A DNA stretch of 64,000 nucleotides from Deinococcus peraridilitoris DSM 19664 (lineage in GTDB: Bacteria > Deinococcota > Deinococci > Deinococcales > Deinococcaceae). A program made the translations under genes and the position numbers. The notes below the pieces were generated by a model. The model was not told the origin of the DNA. It did not search any database and worked only from the letters and a program-made list of their open reading frames with translations. The stretch lies in assembly GCF_000317835.1 (NCBI RefSeq), contig NC_019789.1, positions 310,001 to 374,000 of the forward strand. Reading direction: 5' to 3'. Of this stretch, positions 27,268 through 34,825 are shown in pieces. Positions within the stretch are counted from its first letter, which is position 1, and every line of letters begins with the position of its first letter.

Positions 27268-27611
27268 GACCGGGCTCCCGGGCGGGGATAAATTTCGTCG
27301 GCGACAATCGCAACTCGGGCATGGGGAGGCACGACGTTCACTGCGTGCACCAACTCCGGGTTCGCCCGACGGTGGTCGAGGCGGTTGCCGTTAAGGTGCC
27401 GTACACGCTGGCCCGGCTGGGCCTCGAGCAGCAGGCGGTGCAGCAGTACTGTTCCGCGTTCCGTGACCGCCATGGCGTACTGCCGCTCACGCCCACCGAG
27501 GTGCCAGCGGTAGCGCCGGGCGAGAGGTTCGTCGGCCGCGTCCACCAGCGTGTACGCGACGATGCAGCCGTTCATGCCGGAGTACCGGCCATATACCAAA
27601 AGTTCTGCCAT
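27264..27611 (-). CDS. HNH-endonuclease-like protein, 115 aa
   Basis: VRHLNGNRLDHRRANPELVHAV near residues 70-90 is an HNH-type core. The lead-in (AYTLVDAADEPLARRYRWHLGGRERQYAMAV, then VLLHRLLLEA) matches the standard phage/plasmid HNH layout. The core differs from its relative at 24616-24951 by an Asn-to-His change and a Pro in the last helix. First gene of the HNH-xis operon. Confidence 0.65.
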   Translation of the reverse strand: MAELLVYGRYSGMNGCIVAYTLVDAADEPLARRYRWHLGGRERQYAMAVTERGTVLLHRLLLEAQPGQRVRHLNGNRLDHRRANPELVHAVNVVPPHARVAIVADEIYPRPGARS

Positions 27612-28204
27612 ACCCGATCGTCCAGCTCAGACGGGGCACCACTCCGGAGAAGTGAGCGGTCTTTACCCGGAACGAGCCTGCCGCGGAGCTGGAGCGGCAC
27701 GCTTCCGAACGACTGCTCGCCTGTCGGCAGTGCCGACGATCAAAAATCAACTGCAATTCATGGCAAAAAGTGCAGCAATGTCAGCCGAAAACCAGCCAAA
27801 ACGATCTTGCCTATGCAGCTTCGACAGGCCTTCAGGAAGCCGAGCGGGACGAAAGTGCGTACCAGACGCTGTGGATCGTCTCCGCCAAACCCGCCCTGTC
27901 CGAGTTTCCCAAAAGGGGAGTTTTTTTTTGAGAAATCAGCGGTCCCCGCGAAAAAACGGCGTAGGGTCAAAGTATGGCTGACTTCCCTATCACCCGAGCG
28001 CCCCAACAACACGATTCCGATTGCAGCAACAACGAGGGGTCATCACCGCACGGCCAGCGTGCCGGCGTGGCCCAGAAGCAGGAGAGGCCCTGGGCTGGCA
28101 TACCGCTTCCCTCCAGTGCAGTACGTCGCCAAATCACGATCCAGCTTCGATGGAGCCGGGTTCCCGTTTGGGACAGGTCCAGTGAGGAGACGACCGTCCC
28201 TTCC
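27612..28204. other. Divergent intergenic region, about 590 bp
   Basis: Separates the minus-strand HNH-xis operon from the plus-strand winged-helix gene. No convincing gene. It has AT-richer patches, including nine T at about 27908-27920 and an A6 run, which contrast with the GC-rich surroundings. It must hold the divergent promoters and could hold an origin of the former element. The origin idea is inference. Confidence 0.35.
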
Positions 28205-28483
28205 ATGAGCCTCTCCACCCTGGCAGGCTTCACGCACCTTACCGACATCACCTACGCCCAGCGCGGCGTGCTCGCCCTGATTCTGGCACTCGGCGGCGCC
28301 GCCACCCACAAGCAGCTCGCCGAAGCCGGCAAGAACAAGGCCGAAGCGGTCAAGCACCTCACCAAGCAGCTCAAGAAGCTCGGCTACCTGGACAACCCCC
28401 GTCAGCGTGACGCGAACAACCGTTTCCTGGCGAGCCCGTACGTCCTGACCGACAAGGCCAAGTGCCTCACCGGGGAGGGGTAA
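28205..28483 (+). CDS. Small winged-helix protein, 92 aa
   Basis: Helix-turn-helix pattern: VLALILALGGAATHKQLAEAGKNKAEAVKHLTKQLKKLGYLD, then a short wing (NRFLASPYVLTDKAK). Likely a DNA-binding regulator or accessory replication protein of the element. GAGGAG lies about 14 nt before the ATG, further than normal, so the start is not certain. An open frame extends upstream but lacks coding character. Confidence 0.6.
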   Translation: MSLSTLAGFTHLTDITYAQRGVLALILALGGAATHKQLAEAGKNKAEAVKHLTKQLKKLGYLDNPRQRDANNRFLASPYVLTDKAKCLTGEG

Positions 28484-28559
28484 GGAGATTGCCCCTCCCT
28501 CCCGGCGGGTCAGTCATTTAATGCCCGGGCCCTCGGCGAGGGTAGGGCGAGGAGACGCT

Positions 28560-29177
28560 ATGCCCCATATCCGCTACAACGACTACGCCAACCCCCTGAA
28601 CCAGCTCGGCCGCAAGCGCGCCGCCATCCTTCAGGAACTCGAATCGCAGGCCGACGCCAACGGTCTCACGAAGATCAACCTGATCGACTTCGGCGAACGC
28701 TGGATTCGTCAGCCCGGCGAGCCAGCAAGTCACCCCTCTTCATACTTTCAGCGCGCCCAGTCCGAATTGATCGCCCTCGACAACCACGGCTTTCTGGAAC
28801 TCATCTCGCTCAGCCGCCGTCACAAGGAAACCACCATCATCAAAGTCAAACCCGGGCAGTTCGAGCGTAAACACTACGCGACGATCGAGCTCGTCCCAAG
28901 CGAACTGCGTTCCCCGCGGGGAATGTTCACGCTTGGCCGCACGCTGCACCTCTACCTGTGGCTGCACACGCTGGCGGTCGAAACCGACAGCCAGGACGGC
29001 GGCGTCACCTTCGACCGCATCGAGTACGCCTCCACCTTCCTGGTCGGGATCCCCGACATCATGGAGCAACTCGAACACATCGCGCACCTCGGCCGCATCG
29101 AGGCCGCCCCGAAACTGCAAGGCGACCACGTCACGATCAAGCTCAAGGATTTCTGCGCCCTGGGGTGGTTCTCGTGA
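28560..29177 (+). CDS. Hypothetical accessory protein, 205 aa
   Basis: GAGGAGAC precedes the ATG. The sequence starts MPHIRYNDYANPLNQLGRKRAAILQEL and reads as a soluble mixed alpha/beta protein with a possible winged helix (KINLIDFGERWI...SSYFQRAQSELIALDNHGFLELI). I do not recognise it. Its stop overlaps the GTG of the next gene (GTGA). The third copy of the island palindrome lies inside the coding sequence at 28910-28923. Confidence 0.6.
   Translation: MPHIRYNDYANPLNQLGRKRAAILQELESQADANGLTKINLIDFGERWIRQPGEPASHPSSYFQRAQSELIALDNHGFLELISLSRRHKETTIIKVKPGQFERKHYATIELVPSELRSPRGMFTLGRTLHLYLWLHTLAVETDSQDGGVTFDRIEYASTFLVGIPDIMEQLEHIAHLGRIEAAPKLQGDHVTIKLKDFCALGWFS
28909..28924. repeat. Palindromic island repeat, copy 3
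   Basis: GTTCCCCGCGGGGAAT, with the 14-bp palindrome at 28910-28923, inside the 205-residue hypothetical gene. Being within coding sequence, it is either a chance product of codon choice or a retained protein-binding site. Confidence 0.6.
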
Positions 29178-29524
29178 GCGAAATCATTCGCAAGGTACGC
29201 TCTCGGGAGAACCCATACTCTCAGATCTACCGCAGGGCATTGCAGGACGACCGTTTGTCGTGGAACGCCCGCGGCATCATGGGCTACCTGCTGAGCAAGC
29301 CGGACAACTGGACGGTCAGCGTGAGCGACCTGATCAAGCAGGGTCACCTCAAGCGTGACGGCATTCGCGCCGTGCTCAAGGAGCTGCAGGCGACCGGCTA
29401 CCTATGGCGCCACAAAACCGCGGCCCAGGCGGCACTTTCGTGTGGATTTCGGAAGTCTACGAGGACCCGGCCGACAATCCGCATTTCCCGCAAATCACTA
29501 CTGCGGCAAATCCAGGTAGTTCAG
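29174..29524 (+). pseudogene. HTH replication/regulatory protein, frameshifted and cut by IS
   Basis: Starts at GTG overlapping the previous stop. NPYSQIYRRALQDDRLSWNARGIMGYLLSKPDNWTVSVSDLIKQG...IRAVLKELQATGYLWR is the helix-turn-helix lead of plasmid and phage replisome-organiser-like proteins. After about residue 85 the frame goes out of phase: the likely continuation GTFVWISEVYEDPADNPHFPQITTAANP is read in another frame (one base lost, or two gained, near 29425-29432). The coding sequence then runs into the IS end at 29516. Confidence 0.6.
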
Positions 29525-29637
29525 TGAGATGAACCCGCGGTTCAGGGGTAGAGCGGGGTGCCCAGCAGCTCGGCCAGCAGCCAGGGGCGCTCGGCGAGAC
29601 CGGCGGCCATGGCGGGTGTGCGACGCTGGTACTTGCG
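29516..29637 (-). mobile_element. Solo 3' end of an IS1-like element
   Basis: 122 bp here are, by eye, identical to the reverse complement of 56436-56557, the last part of the IS1-like transposase gene plus its right inverted repeat. The other nine-tenths of the IS and its left repeat are absent. It joins a truncated HTH gene on the left to a truncated helicase-like gene on the right, as expected for an IS-adjacent deletion. Confidence 0.85.
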
Positions 29638-29937
29638 ATGCTGAGCCAGACCAACGAGGACGGCCGTAAGCGCAACGGGCCGCCCGAGAAGACCGACGTC
29701 GCCCGCGCGAAGGTGATGACCACCCGCGTCGGTCTGGTCGTGACCGGTCACCGACCTGTCACGGAAGCGGACCTCGCGCAAACCGAGAAGGACGAGAACG
29801 GCGAGAGCGTGCCGGGACGGCGTGCCCGTCACTGGCTTGCCGTTCGCAAGACGCGTGGTGGCAGTGTGAAAGAGCTCGAAATGACTTCGGATGCCAAAAC
29901 CGGAAGGTGGTCTAACCCCCAGCAAGCCGCGTTCTAA
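29638..29937 (+). pseudogene. C-terminal fragment of a RecA/DnaB-like helicase
   Basis: A 99-residue open frame begins exactly at the IS boundary. Its order (LSQTNEDG, VARAKVMTTRVGLVVTGHRP, RARHWLAVRKTRGGSVKELEMTSDAKTGRW) resembles the last third of RecA-fold helicase/ATPase domains such as DnaB, after Walker B. The N-terminal part is missing, probably deleted with the IS. Family assignment is tentative. Confidence 0.4.
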
Positions 29938-29939
29938 CC

Positions 29940-30299
29940 TCAAAAACCTGAAACCGTCTTGAGGACAAGGTTTTGGTAAGTTTTACGTCCCGCTGAGCTG
30001 GCTTCAACTGCTCGGCCCGCTTCCCCGCTTCCGGGAAGCGGGCTTGCGTTCGTGCCCTCCCCCCCGTCCGGATCGAACTCGAGCAGGTCGGTGATGTCCA
30101 CAGGCTCGCCAGTCATCTGACGGAGACCTGCGATAACGCTTGCGAGTGTAGGCAGGTCAACCCGAGTTGGTTCATCTCCGCGACGGACAAGGCGATAGAC
30201 CGTGTTCATACGCGTAGTACCCATTACCTTCACCAAAGCGTAGGTACTGATTCCTCTTTGATCGAGAAAATCTGCGAGTTTCCAACGAACAGTAGCCAT
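29940..30299 (-). CDS. XRE-type HTH transcription regulator
   Basis: A 119-residue protein. VRWKLADFLDQRGISTYALVKVMGTTRMNTVYRLVRRGD is an XRE/Cro-like helix-turn-helix, followed by LPTLASVIAGLRQMTGEPVDITDLLEF, the common tail of this family. The C-terminal 40 residues are low-complexity. It converges with the helicase fragment on the plus strand and is probably the element's regulator. Confidence 0.8.
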   Translation of the reverse strand: MATVRWKLADFLDQRGISTYALVKVMGTTRMNTVYRLVRRGDEPTRVDLPTLASVIAGLRQMTGEPVDITDLLEFDPDGGEGTNASPLPGSGEAGRAVEASSAGRKTYQNLVLKTVSGF

Positions 30300-30432
30300 C
30301 TACCTCATTGTGCTGTTATTTGGCGTTTTTTCCTGGTTTACCTTGATGGTGTTAACGCTTAGTGGTAAAATGAAAATCCGGGTGAGGCGAAAAGGCCTAC
30401 GAAACCAGCGCCTCACCCGGAATCCAACCTTA

Positions 30433-31354
30433 GAGCATTTGTCAGTAGGATAGAAGGATGAGGGCGTATTCGTTGGATTTACGAGAGCGAGTGGTGGCGG
30501 CATACCAGGACACGCCAGTGATCGCGCAAGTGGCCCGCACCTTCCGGCTGAGTGAATCAGCGGTACGCAGCTATGTGCGGGCTCACGCTGCAGGCCAGCC
30601 CCTGGCGCCAGTCCGGCACAAAGGCCGGGTACGAATCCTGGGAGAAGCCAGCCACACCGCCCTACGAGCCCAGGTGGAGCAGTACCCCGACGCGACCCTT
30701 GCCGAGCACGTGGAGTACTACTTCGAGCAGCATGGCGTGCGGGTCAGCATCAAAACCATGGACCGCATGTTCGAACGGCTCTCAATCACGAGAAAAAAAG
30801 ACCGTCCGCGCCACTGAACAGTCCCCTGAAGCTCGAGCCGCCTTTGTGAATGAGATAACTGGACTGAAGCTGCACGACCTGGTGTGCTTCGACGAAAGTG
30901 GCTTCCACACCGGGATGAGTCGCGTCTATGCCAGGGCCCCACGAAATCAGCGAGCCTTTGCCCGCGTTCCGAGAAACACCGGCAAGAACCTCACCTTGCT
31001 GTGTGCCATGAGCTCGCAGGGCTCACAGGCGGAACTGGTGATCGAAGGTGCGGTGAATACTGAGCTCTTCGAGGTGTAGGTGCGTGAGGGGCTTTGTCCG
31101 ACGCTCGTACCCGGGCTGATGGTTAACCCGGCTTCTCATAAGCGGGATGCGTCCGCCACTTGATCAAAGCCACGGGGCTGTCACCTGATCTACCTGCCCC
31201 CTACAGTCTGAACTTCAATCCTATCGAGATGCTGTTCTCCAGGCTCAAAGCCTTACTCAGGGGCTGGGCTTCCCGATCTGCTGCTGTCACCTCAACCGAT
31301 ATCCTCGGCTGGTTCTCTCACGCCCTATCCCACCAATCAATATGACAAACGCTC
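30433..31354 (+). mobile_element. IS630-family element, degenerate
   Basis: The imperfect inverted ends GAGCATTTGTCA (30433-30444) and TGACAAACGCTC (31343-31354) enclose a broken IS630 transposase. A TA, the IS630 target, precedes the left end; the right end is followed by CA, so the target duplication is not preserved. Confidence 0.7.
30458..31345 (+). pseudogene. IS630-family transposase, broken
   Basis: Frame 1 (30458-30817) encodes the N-terminal HTH domain (MRAYSLDLRERVVAAYQD...SAVRSYV). It ends just after a run of seven A at about 30791-30797. The catalytic part continues in another frame (LVCFDESGF, GKNLTLLCAMSSQG) up to a stop at 31079, and the C-terminal NFNPIEMLFSRLK lies in 31160-31345. 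The central DNAS-HK motif is replaced by VNPASHK, so an active-site Asp is lost. The first shift is +1 or -2, unlike normal -1 slippage. Confidence 0.75.
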
Positions 31355-31436
31355 CATGAGCGCTGAACTTCCCTTGGCTCAGCTCGACACACCTACCTGT
31401 CAGGACCGTAAGGAAGCGATCCATTCACCTTACGGC

Positions 31437-32822
31437 TCAGGGCAGCGGGCCGAGGCCCACTCGCTGGCGGTACGCCGCGATGGGCCAGGCCCGCCCTCCG
31501 CCCTGGCGCACCCACTCGATGTCGCCAGCCGCCGTGCGCTGCAACCGGAGCGGCTCACCGACCGCCCCGAAGCCAGCCTCCGGTTCGGGTATCAGCGTCT
31601 CGGCGTCGACCACGGTCCATTCCGTGGCACTCAGAGCAGGATCGCCCTGCGGCGTCAGGGACACCAGGCGGCCTCCCAGATTGACCAGGTCGAACACGCC
31701 CCAGTCGGTGGCAAAGCGACCGGTGAAGGTATCCAGGTCGGAGCCCGGCGCATCGGTGGTCTTCTTCTCCGGCACGCTCATCGCCAGATCGATCAGCTTG
31801 ATGAGGTTCGTCGCCCAATCGGTTGCGGGGCCGCCCAGGCAATTCGTGAGGACGGATACAGCCAGGCCCGATTCCGGGTCGAGCCATGACTGCGTGATGT
31901 ACCCAGGAAAGCCGCCCGAATGGCCGACGACCGTGCGCTCCCCGATCTCCTCGACCATGAAGCCCAGTCCGTACCAGCGCTTCACAGGTCGGCTGATCTC
32001 GGATTCCTTGCGCTGCATCAGGCGCCTGGACGCGTCCGTGAGCAATTCGACACGTCCCAGTGCGTGCGCGGCCAGGTAGGCTGTGACATCTTCCGCCGTA
32101 CCGTAAAACCCTGTGGCCGCCGCCATCGCCCGCGTATCCGAAGACGGCAGCACCCGCCGGGGGTCGTTGCCTGCCAACCGCCCGCTGTGCCCAGCCGCCA
32201 GCTCGCTTTCGCGTCCCTGCGGCAGTTCCGGCCCCAGGTTGGTCAGCGCGAGCGGTCCGGTGATGTGCGCCGCCACGTAGTCCTCGTACGTCTGGCCGCT
32301 GGCCACCTCGATGATCAGGCCCAGCAGCGAGTAGCCCATGTTCGAGTACTTGAAGAACTGATTCGGTGGGTACACGGCGTCTGCCCGGCACAGTGCGACC
32401 AGGGCGTCACGGTCGGGGAAATCGTGGAGCTGCTGCCAGTAGTCGCTGTCGGCCCCATCGCGGTTGATGCCGGACTGGTGCCCCAGGAGTGCCCGTACCG
32501 TCAACCCCGCTGGGGGCGATCCCGCCAGTTCCGGCAGCCAGCGGCCCACCAGGTCGTCCAAACGCAGCGTTCCGGTCTCGGCCAGTTGGAAGATCGCGGT
32601 TGCGGTGAAGGTCTTGGAGTGCGAGGCGATACGGAAGAGGTGCCGTGGTGTGAGCCGCTGCCCCGTGGCCTCGTTCGCCACGCCCAGCGCAAAGGAGGCC
32701 GCCAGCTTACCGCTTACCCGCACTGCCACCTGTACGCCCGGCACCCGCGCTTGGTCCCGCTGGTACTCCAACCATGACTGGAGGTAGGGAGCCAGGGCGC
32801 GTACGGTGTCGAAAAGTGGCAT
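31437..32822 (-). CDS. Serine hydrolase, beta-lactamase class C/PBP family
   Basis: A 461-residue protein with the serine beta-lactamase-like motifs in order: SHSK (SxxK), YSNMGY (YxN) and HSGG (KTG box variant). No signal peptide is seen, so it may be cytoplasmic. Family members hydrolyse D-amino-acid peptides, esters or cell-wall fragments. A C-terminal beta-rich domain of about 100 residues (FTGRFATDWGVFDLVNLGGRLVSL) follows. Met at 32822 is preferred; an in-frame start at 32849 would add nine residues. A beta-lactamase-like gene also accompanies murQ in Bacillus, and a murQ operon lies 1 kb away here. Confidence 0.85.
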   Translation of the reverse strand: MPLFDTVRALAPYLQSWLEYQRDQARVPGVQVAVRVSGKLAASFALGVANEATGQRLTPRHLFRIASHSKTFTATAIFQLAETGTLRLDDLVGRWLPELAGSPPAGLTVRALLGHQSGINRDGADSDYWQQLHDFPDRDALVALCRADAVYPPNQFFKYSNMGYSLLGLIIEVASGQTYEDYVAAHITGPLALTNLGPELPQGRESELAAGHSGRLAGNDPRRVLPSSDTRAMAAATGFYGTAEDVTAYLAAHALGRVELLTDASRRLMQRKESEISRPVKRWYGLGFMVEEIGERTVVGHSGGFPGYITQSWLDPESGLAVSVLTNCLGGPATDWATNLIKLIDLAMSVPEKKTTDAPGSDLDTFTGRFATDWGVFDLVNLGGRLVSLTPQGDPALSATEWTVVDAETLIPEPEAGFGAVGEPLRLQRTAAGDIEWVRQGGGRAWPIAAYRQRVGLGPLP

Positions 32823-32897
32823 GAGGGCAGGATAACGCCTGAGGCACAAACCGGTGTCCGAGAGCGTGGTGTGGTCTGGCGAACCTCAATGGTTGGA

Positions 32898-33146
32898 TCA
32901 GGGCGCGGTTGTGTTACCAGAACTGGGATGAACTCGTCTGATCCACTGTGACTGAGACTGCCTCGGTTTGCGTGCTTTCAGTGACGCCGCCTTGCGTTCC
33001 CTGAACTGCTCGAATTCTACCGGGGTCTTGTAGCTCAACGGCGAGTGCCACCGTTGTCGGTAGTAGGGTCTGTAGGCCAATGGTAGAAACCGTGTTTGGA
33101 GACCTATCTTTTTGTGCTGTAACGCGAGGAAATCACAGATGCGCAA
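32898..33146 (-). pseudogene. IS3-family transposase C-terminal relic
   Basis: YRPYYRQRWHSPLSYKTPVEFEQFRERKAA is the usual end of IS3-family integrase-core transposases (Y-N-x-x-R-x-H-S-x-L-x-x-x-T-P-x-E-F). The rest of the transposase is absent. It lies in the accessory region close to the tRNA fragment and is not the same family copy as the IS3 at 56.6-57.8 kb. Confidence 0.6.
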
Positions 33147-33453
33147 TGGGAACGTCAGCCGACCACTGGCTTCGGACAGGAAAAAGGTGGGGCTCCTCGG
33201 GTCCGGTGGACTTGGTGTACGTCGCCTAATGAGGGTTATTCGTTGAGGCGGTGATTGACGCTGTCGCTTGGGGGTGCTCCTGCTGAAGAAGGTGAATGTC
33301 CGTGGTCGTTGGTGCGTGCCTTACGGGGGCGCGTATGAATGGCTACGAGCGGGTGTCACCTGGCGCGAAAAGTTATAGAAAATTGCGTGTGCAACGGAAT
33401 TGGGGACGCCATGGAGCATCAATGGACACCAGGTTCCTGGGTGGAGCTTCCAC
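33147..33453. other. Gap without a clear gene
   Basis: About 300 bp between the IS3 relic and the tRNA fragment. No coding character seen. A D-arm-like stretch (GTTC...GAGC, 33433-33447) precedes the tRNA 3' part, but the acceptor and anticodon 5' strands do not pair. Confidence 0.35.
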
Positions 33454-33498
33454 CTACGGATCAGAAGGCCAGGAGTTCGAATCTCTTCGGGTGCACCA
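33454..33498 (+). tRNA. 3' fragment of a tRNA-Arg(ACG)-like gene, candidate att site
   Basis: The anticodon loop CTACGGA, the 3' anticodon strand, the variable loop, a full T arm (AGGAG-TTCGAAT-CTCTT), the acceptor 3' strand CGGGTGC, discriminator A and CCA are all present. The matching 5' half is not: upstream bases do not pair with the acceptor or anticodon strands. This 45-nt 3' remnant followed at once by a terminator is what site-specific integration into a tRNA leaves at one end. No intact copy was found in the window. Confidence 0.5.
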
Positions 33499-33502
33499 GG
33501 AA

Positions 33503-33527
33503 AACCCACTCTTCGAGTGGGTTTTTA
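33503..33527 (+). terminator. Terminator after the tRNA fragment
   Basis: AACCCACT and AGTGGGTT form an 8-bp stem with a 5-nt loop, followed by TTTTT, directly after the CCA end. It probably belongs to the original tRNA gene. Confidence 0.8.
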
Positions 33528-33889
33528 CTTTCGTCCTGACGGCGAGTTGCCAACGTGTGCCTTGTTCGTGTCTTACGAGCCCCCAAGGCTGAAGAGAAGG
33601 GGCTCGTCACGCAAGGCTGGTGGGGTCAGCACCGCCAGGGTCATCGTTGACTTGTCACAGCTGCACGACTTTCAGCCCTTTGACCTCAAACAGCCTGACG
33701 CAGCCAGTACAGCTGTACTTGGTGTCCGACATTGCTCTACTTCCTCAGTCCGTAGGTTTCGCGGCGTCAATATCGTGAAGCGGAGAAACAAAATGATGTT
33801 CCCGCTGAAGGGCGTGGCTGTTCAAGGAGAATCTGCGGCGTCCACGCCTTCAGGAAGTTCTGCAGTTGCCTCCAGGATGCTGCACCCGC
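33528..33889. other. Gap without a clear gene
   Basis: About 360 bp between the tRNA terminator and the end of the sugar kinase gene. Open frames here look like shadows. A hairpin AAGGACACGCT/AGCGTGTCCTT sits just inside the kinase gene end at about 33906-33932. Confidence 0.4.
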
Positions 33890-34825
33890 TCATTGTGAGG
33901 GTCGAAGGACACGCTTTTCAGCGTGTCCTTCTGCTGAGGCGGGTGTAAGGCGAAGTGCGTTGGCGTCGCTGACGCAGCGCTGCCCGTAGGTCACCTGATG
34001 ATGGGGAAGGTAACTGCGCAGCAGCGTGAATACGAAGGGGGTGAGGGCGCCCCCGCAGGCGGTGAGGTCATGTTGTGCTGGGTGGAGGCGGGTGAGGTTC
34101 GACAAGAGCCTCGCGAGTTCTCTTGCAGCGTTTGCGATGATGGCTTGCGCCACCGGATCACCTTCTTGTGCTGCTTCGGTTACCAGGGGCGCCAGGCTGG
34201 CGAGGTGGCTGCGTTCGCTGCCGTACACGAATGCCCGGAGAGTTGGCCAGTCGAGGGGACCGAGTGAGGATTGCAGTTTGGCCGTCAATACCGGTGGTGG
34301 CGGTTGGCCGTCATCCTTGATTCGTAGCAGGCATTTCAGGCTTTCCCGCGCGAGCCACCACGCGCCACCTTCGTCGCCCAGCAGGTATCCGTAGCCCCCG
34401 GTGCGGTGAGCTTTGCCTTGCGAATCGAGCAGGTAGGCGATGCTGCCCGTTCCGGCGTACAGCAAGGCGCCCGCACCAGGCTCGTAGTACGCGAGGTACG
34501 TGAGGTGCAGGTCGCTGTGGACCTGTACCGCTTGTTCTGGGAGTGCAAAGGTGCGGGAGAGTAAGGTGCGGAGCGTCAGCGCTGAAGGCTCGCCAGCGTC
34601 GAGGCCGGTGATACCAGCGAGCACCGAGCTCAGGTTCACGTCCGGCCAGGCTTGGTGGACGCTGGCGTGCAGGTGCTGCAGTCGTTCTGTCGCGTTGCCC
34701 TGCTGGGTTTTGCTGAAGAGATGCCCGGTAAGGGCGGGGGCGTCACCGCGAGCGAGGATGTTCCCGTGGTGCGCGAGTGACCACTTCACGCGAGTCGCGC
34801 CTGCGTCTATGCCGAGTTGCATCAT
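33890..34825 (-). CDS. BadF-family N-acetylmuramate/N-acetylglucosamine kinase
   Basis: A 311-residue ASKHA-fold kinase: LGIDAGATRVKWSLAHHGNIL (phosphate 1), LLYAGTGSIAYLL (phosphate 2), GGYGYLLGDEGGAWWLARES (adenosine-linked, diagnostic for the BadF/GlcNAc kinase group) and CGGAL. Family members phosphorylate GlcNAc or MurNAc at C6. Next to MurQ the likely job is MurNAc to MurNAc-6-phosphate. Its start overlaps the end of the murQ-nanE gene, and it is the last gene of the operon. Confidence 0.87.
   Translation of the reverse strand: MMQLGIDAGATRVKWSLAHHGNILARGDAPALTGHLFSKTQQGNATERLQHLHASVHQAWPDVNLSSVLAGITGLDAGEPSALTLRTLLSRTFALPEQAVQVHSDLHLTYLAYYEPGAGALLYAGTGSIAYLLDSQGKAHRTGGYGYLLGDEGGAWWLARESLKCLLRIKDDGQPPPPVLTAKLQSSLGPLDWPTLRAFVYGSERSHLASLAPLVTEAAQEGDPVAQAIIANAARELARLLSNLTRLHPAQHDLTACGGALTPFVFTLLRSYLPHHQVTYGQRCVSDANALRLTPASAEGHAEKRVLRPSQ

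Noticed and set aside
27321..28208. 295-residue plus frame
   Set aside because: Starts antisense to HNH gene 2 and runs into intergenic DNA with no coding character.
28958..29173. N-terminal extension of the 29174 gene
   Set aside because: It overlaps the 205-residue gene in another frame and lacks coding character; GTG 29174 overlaps the preceding stop.
30786..30800. Programmed -1 frameshift in the degenerate IS630
   Set aside because: The run of A is there, but the next frame needs +1 (or -2), and a later stop and lost Asp show real decay. The intact IS630 at 43 kb does fit -1.
33321..33509. Small minus-strand protein (EIRTPGLLIRR-type)
   Set aside because: This peptide type is the known false translation of a tRNA T arm and 3' end; it confirms the tRNA fragment rather than a gene.
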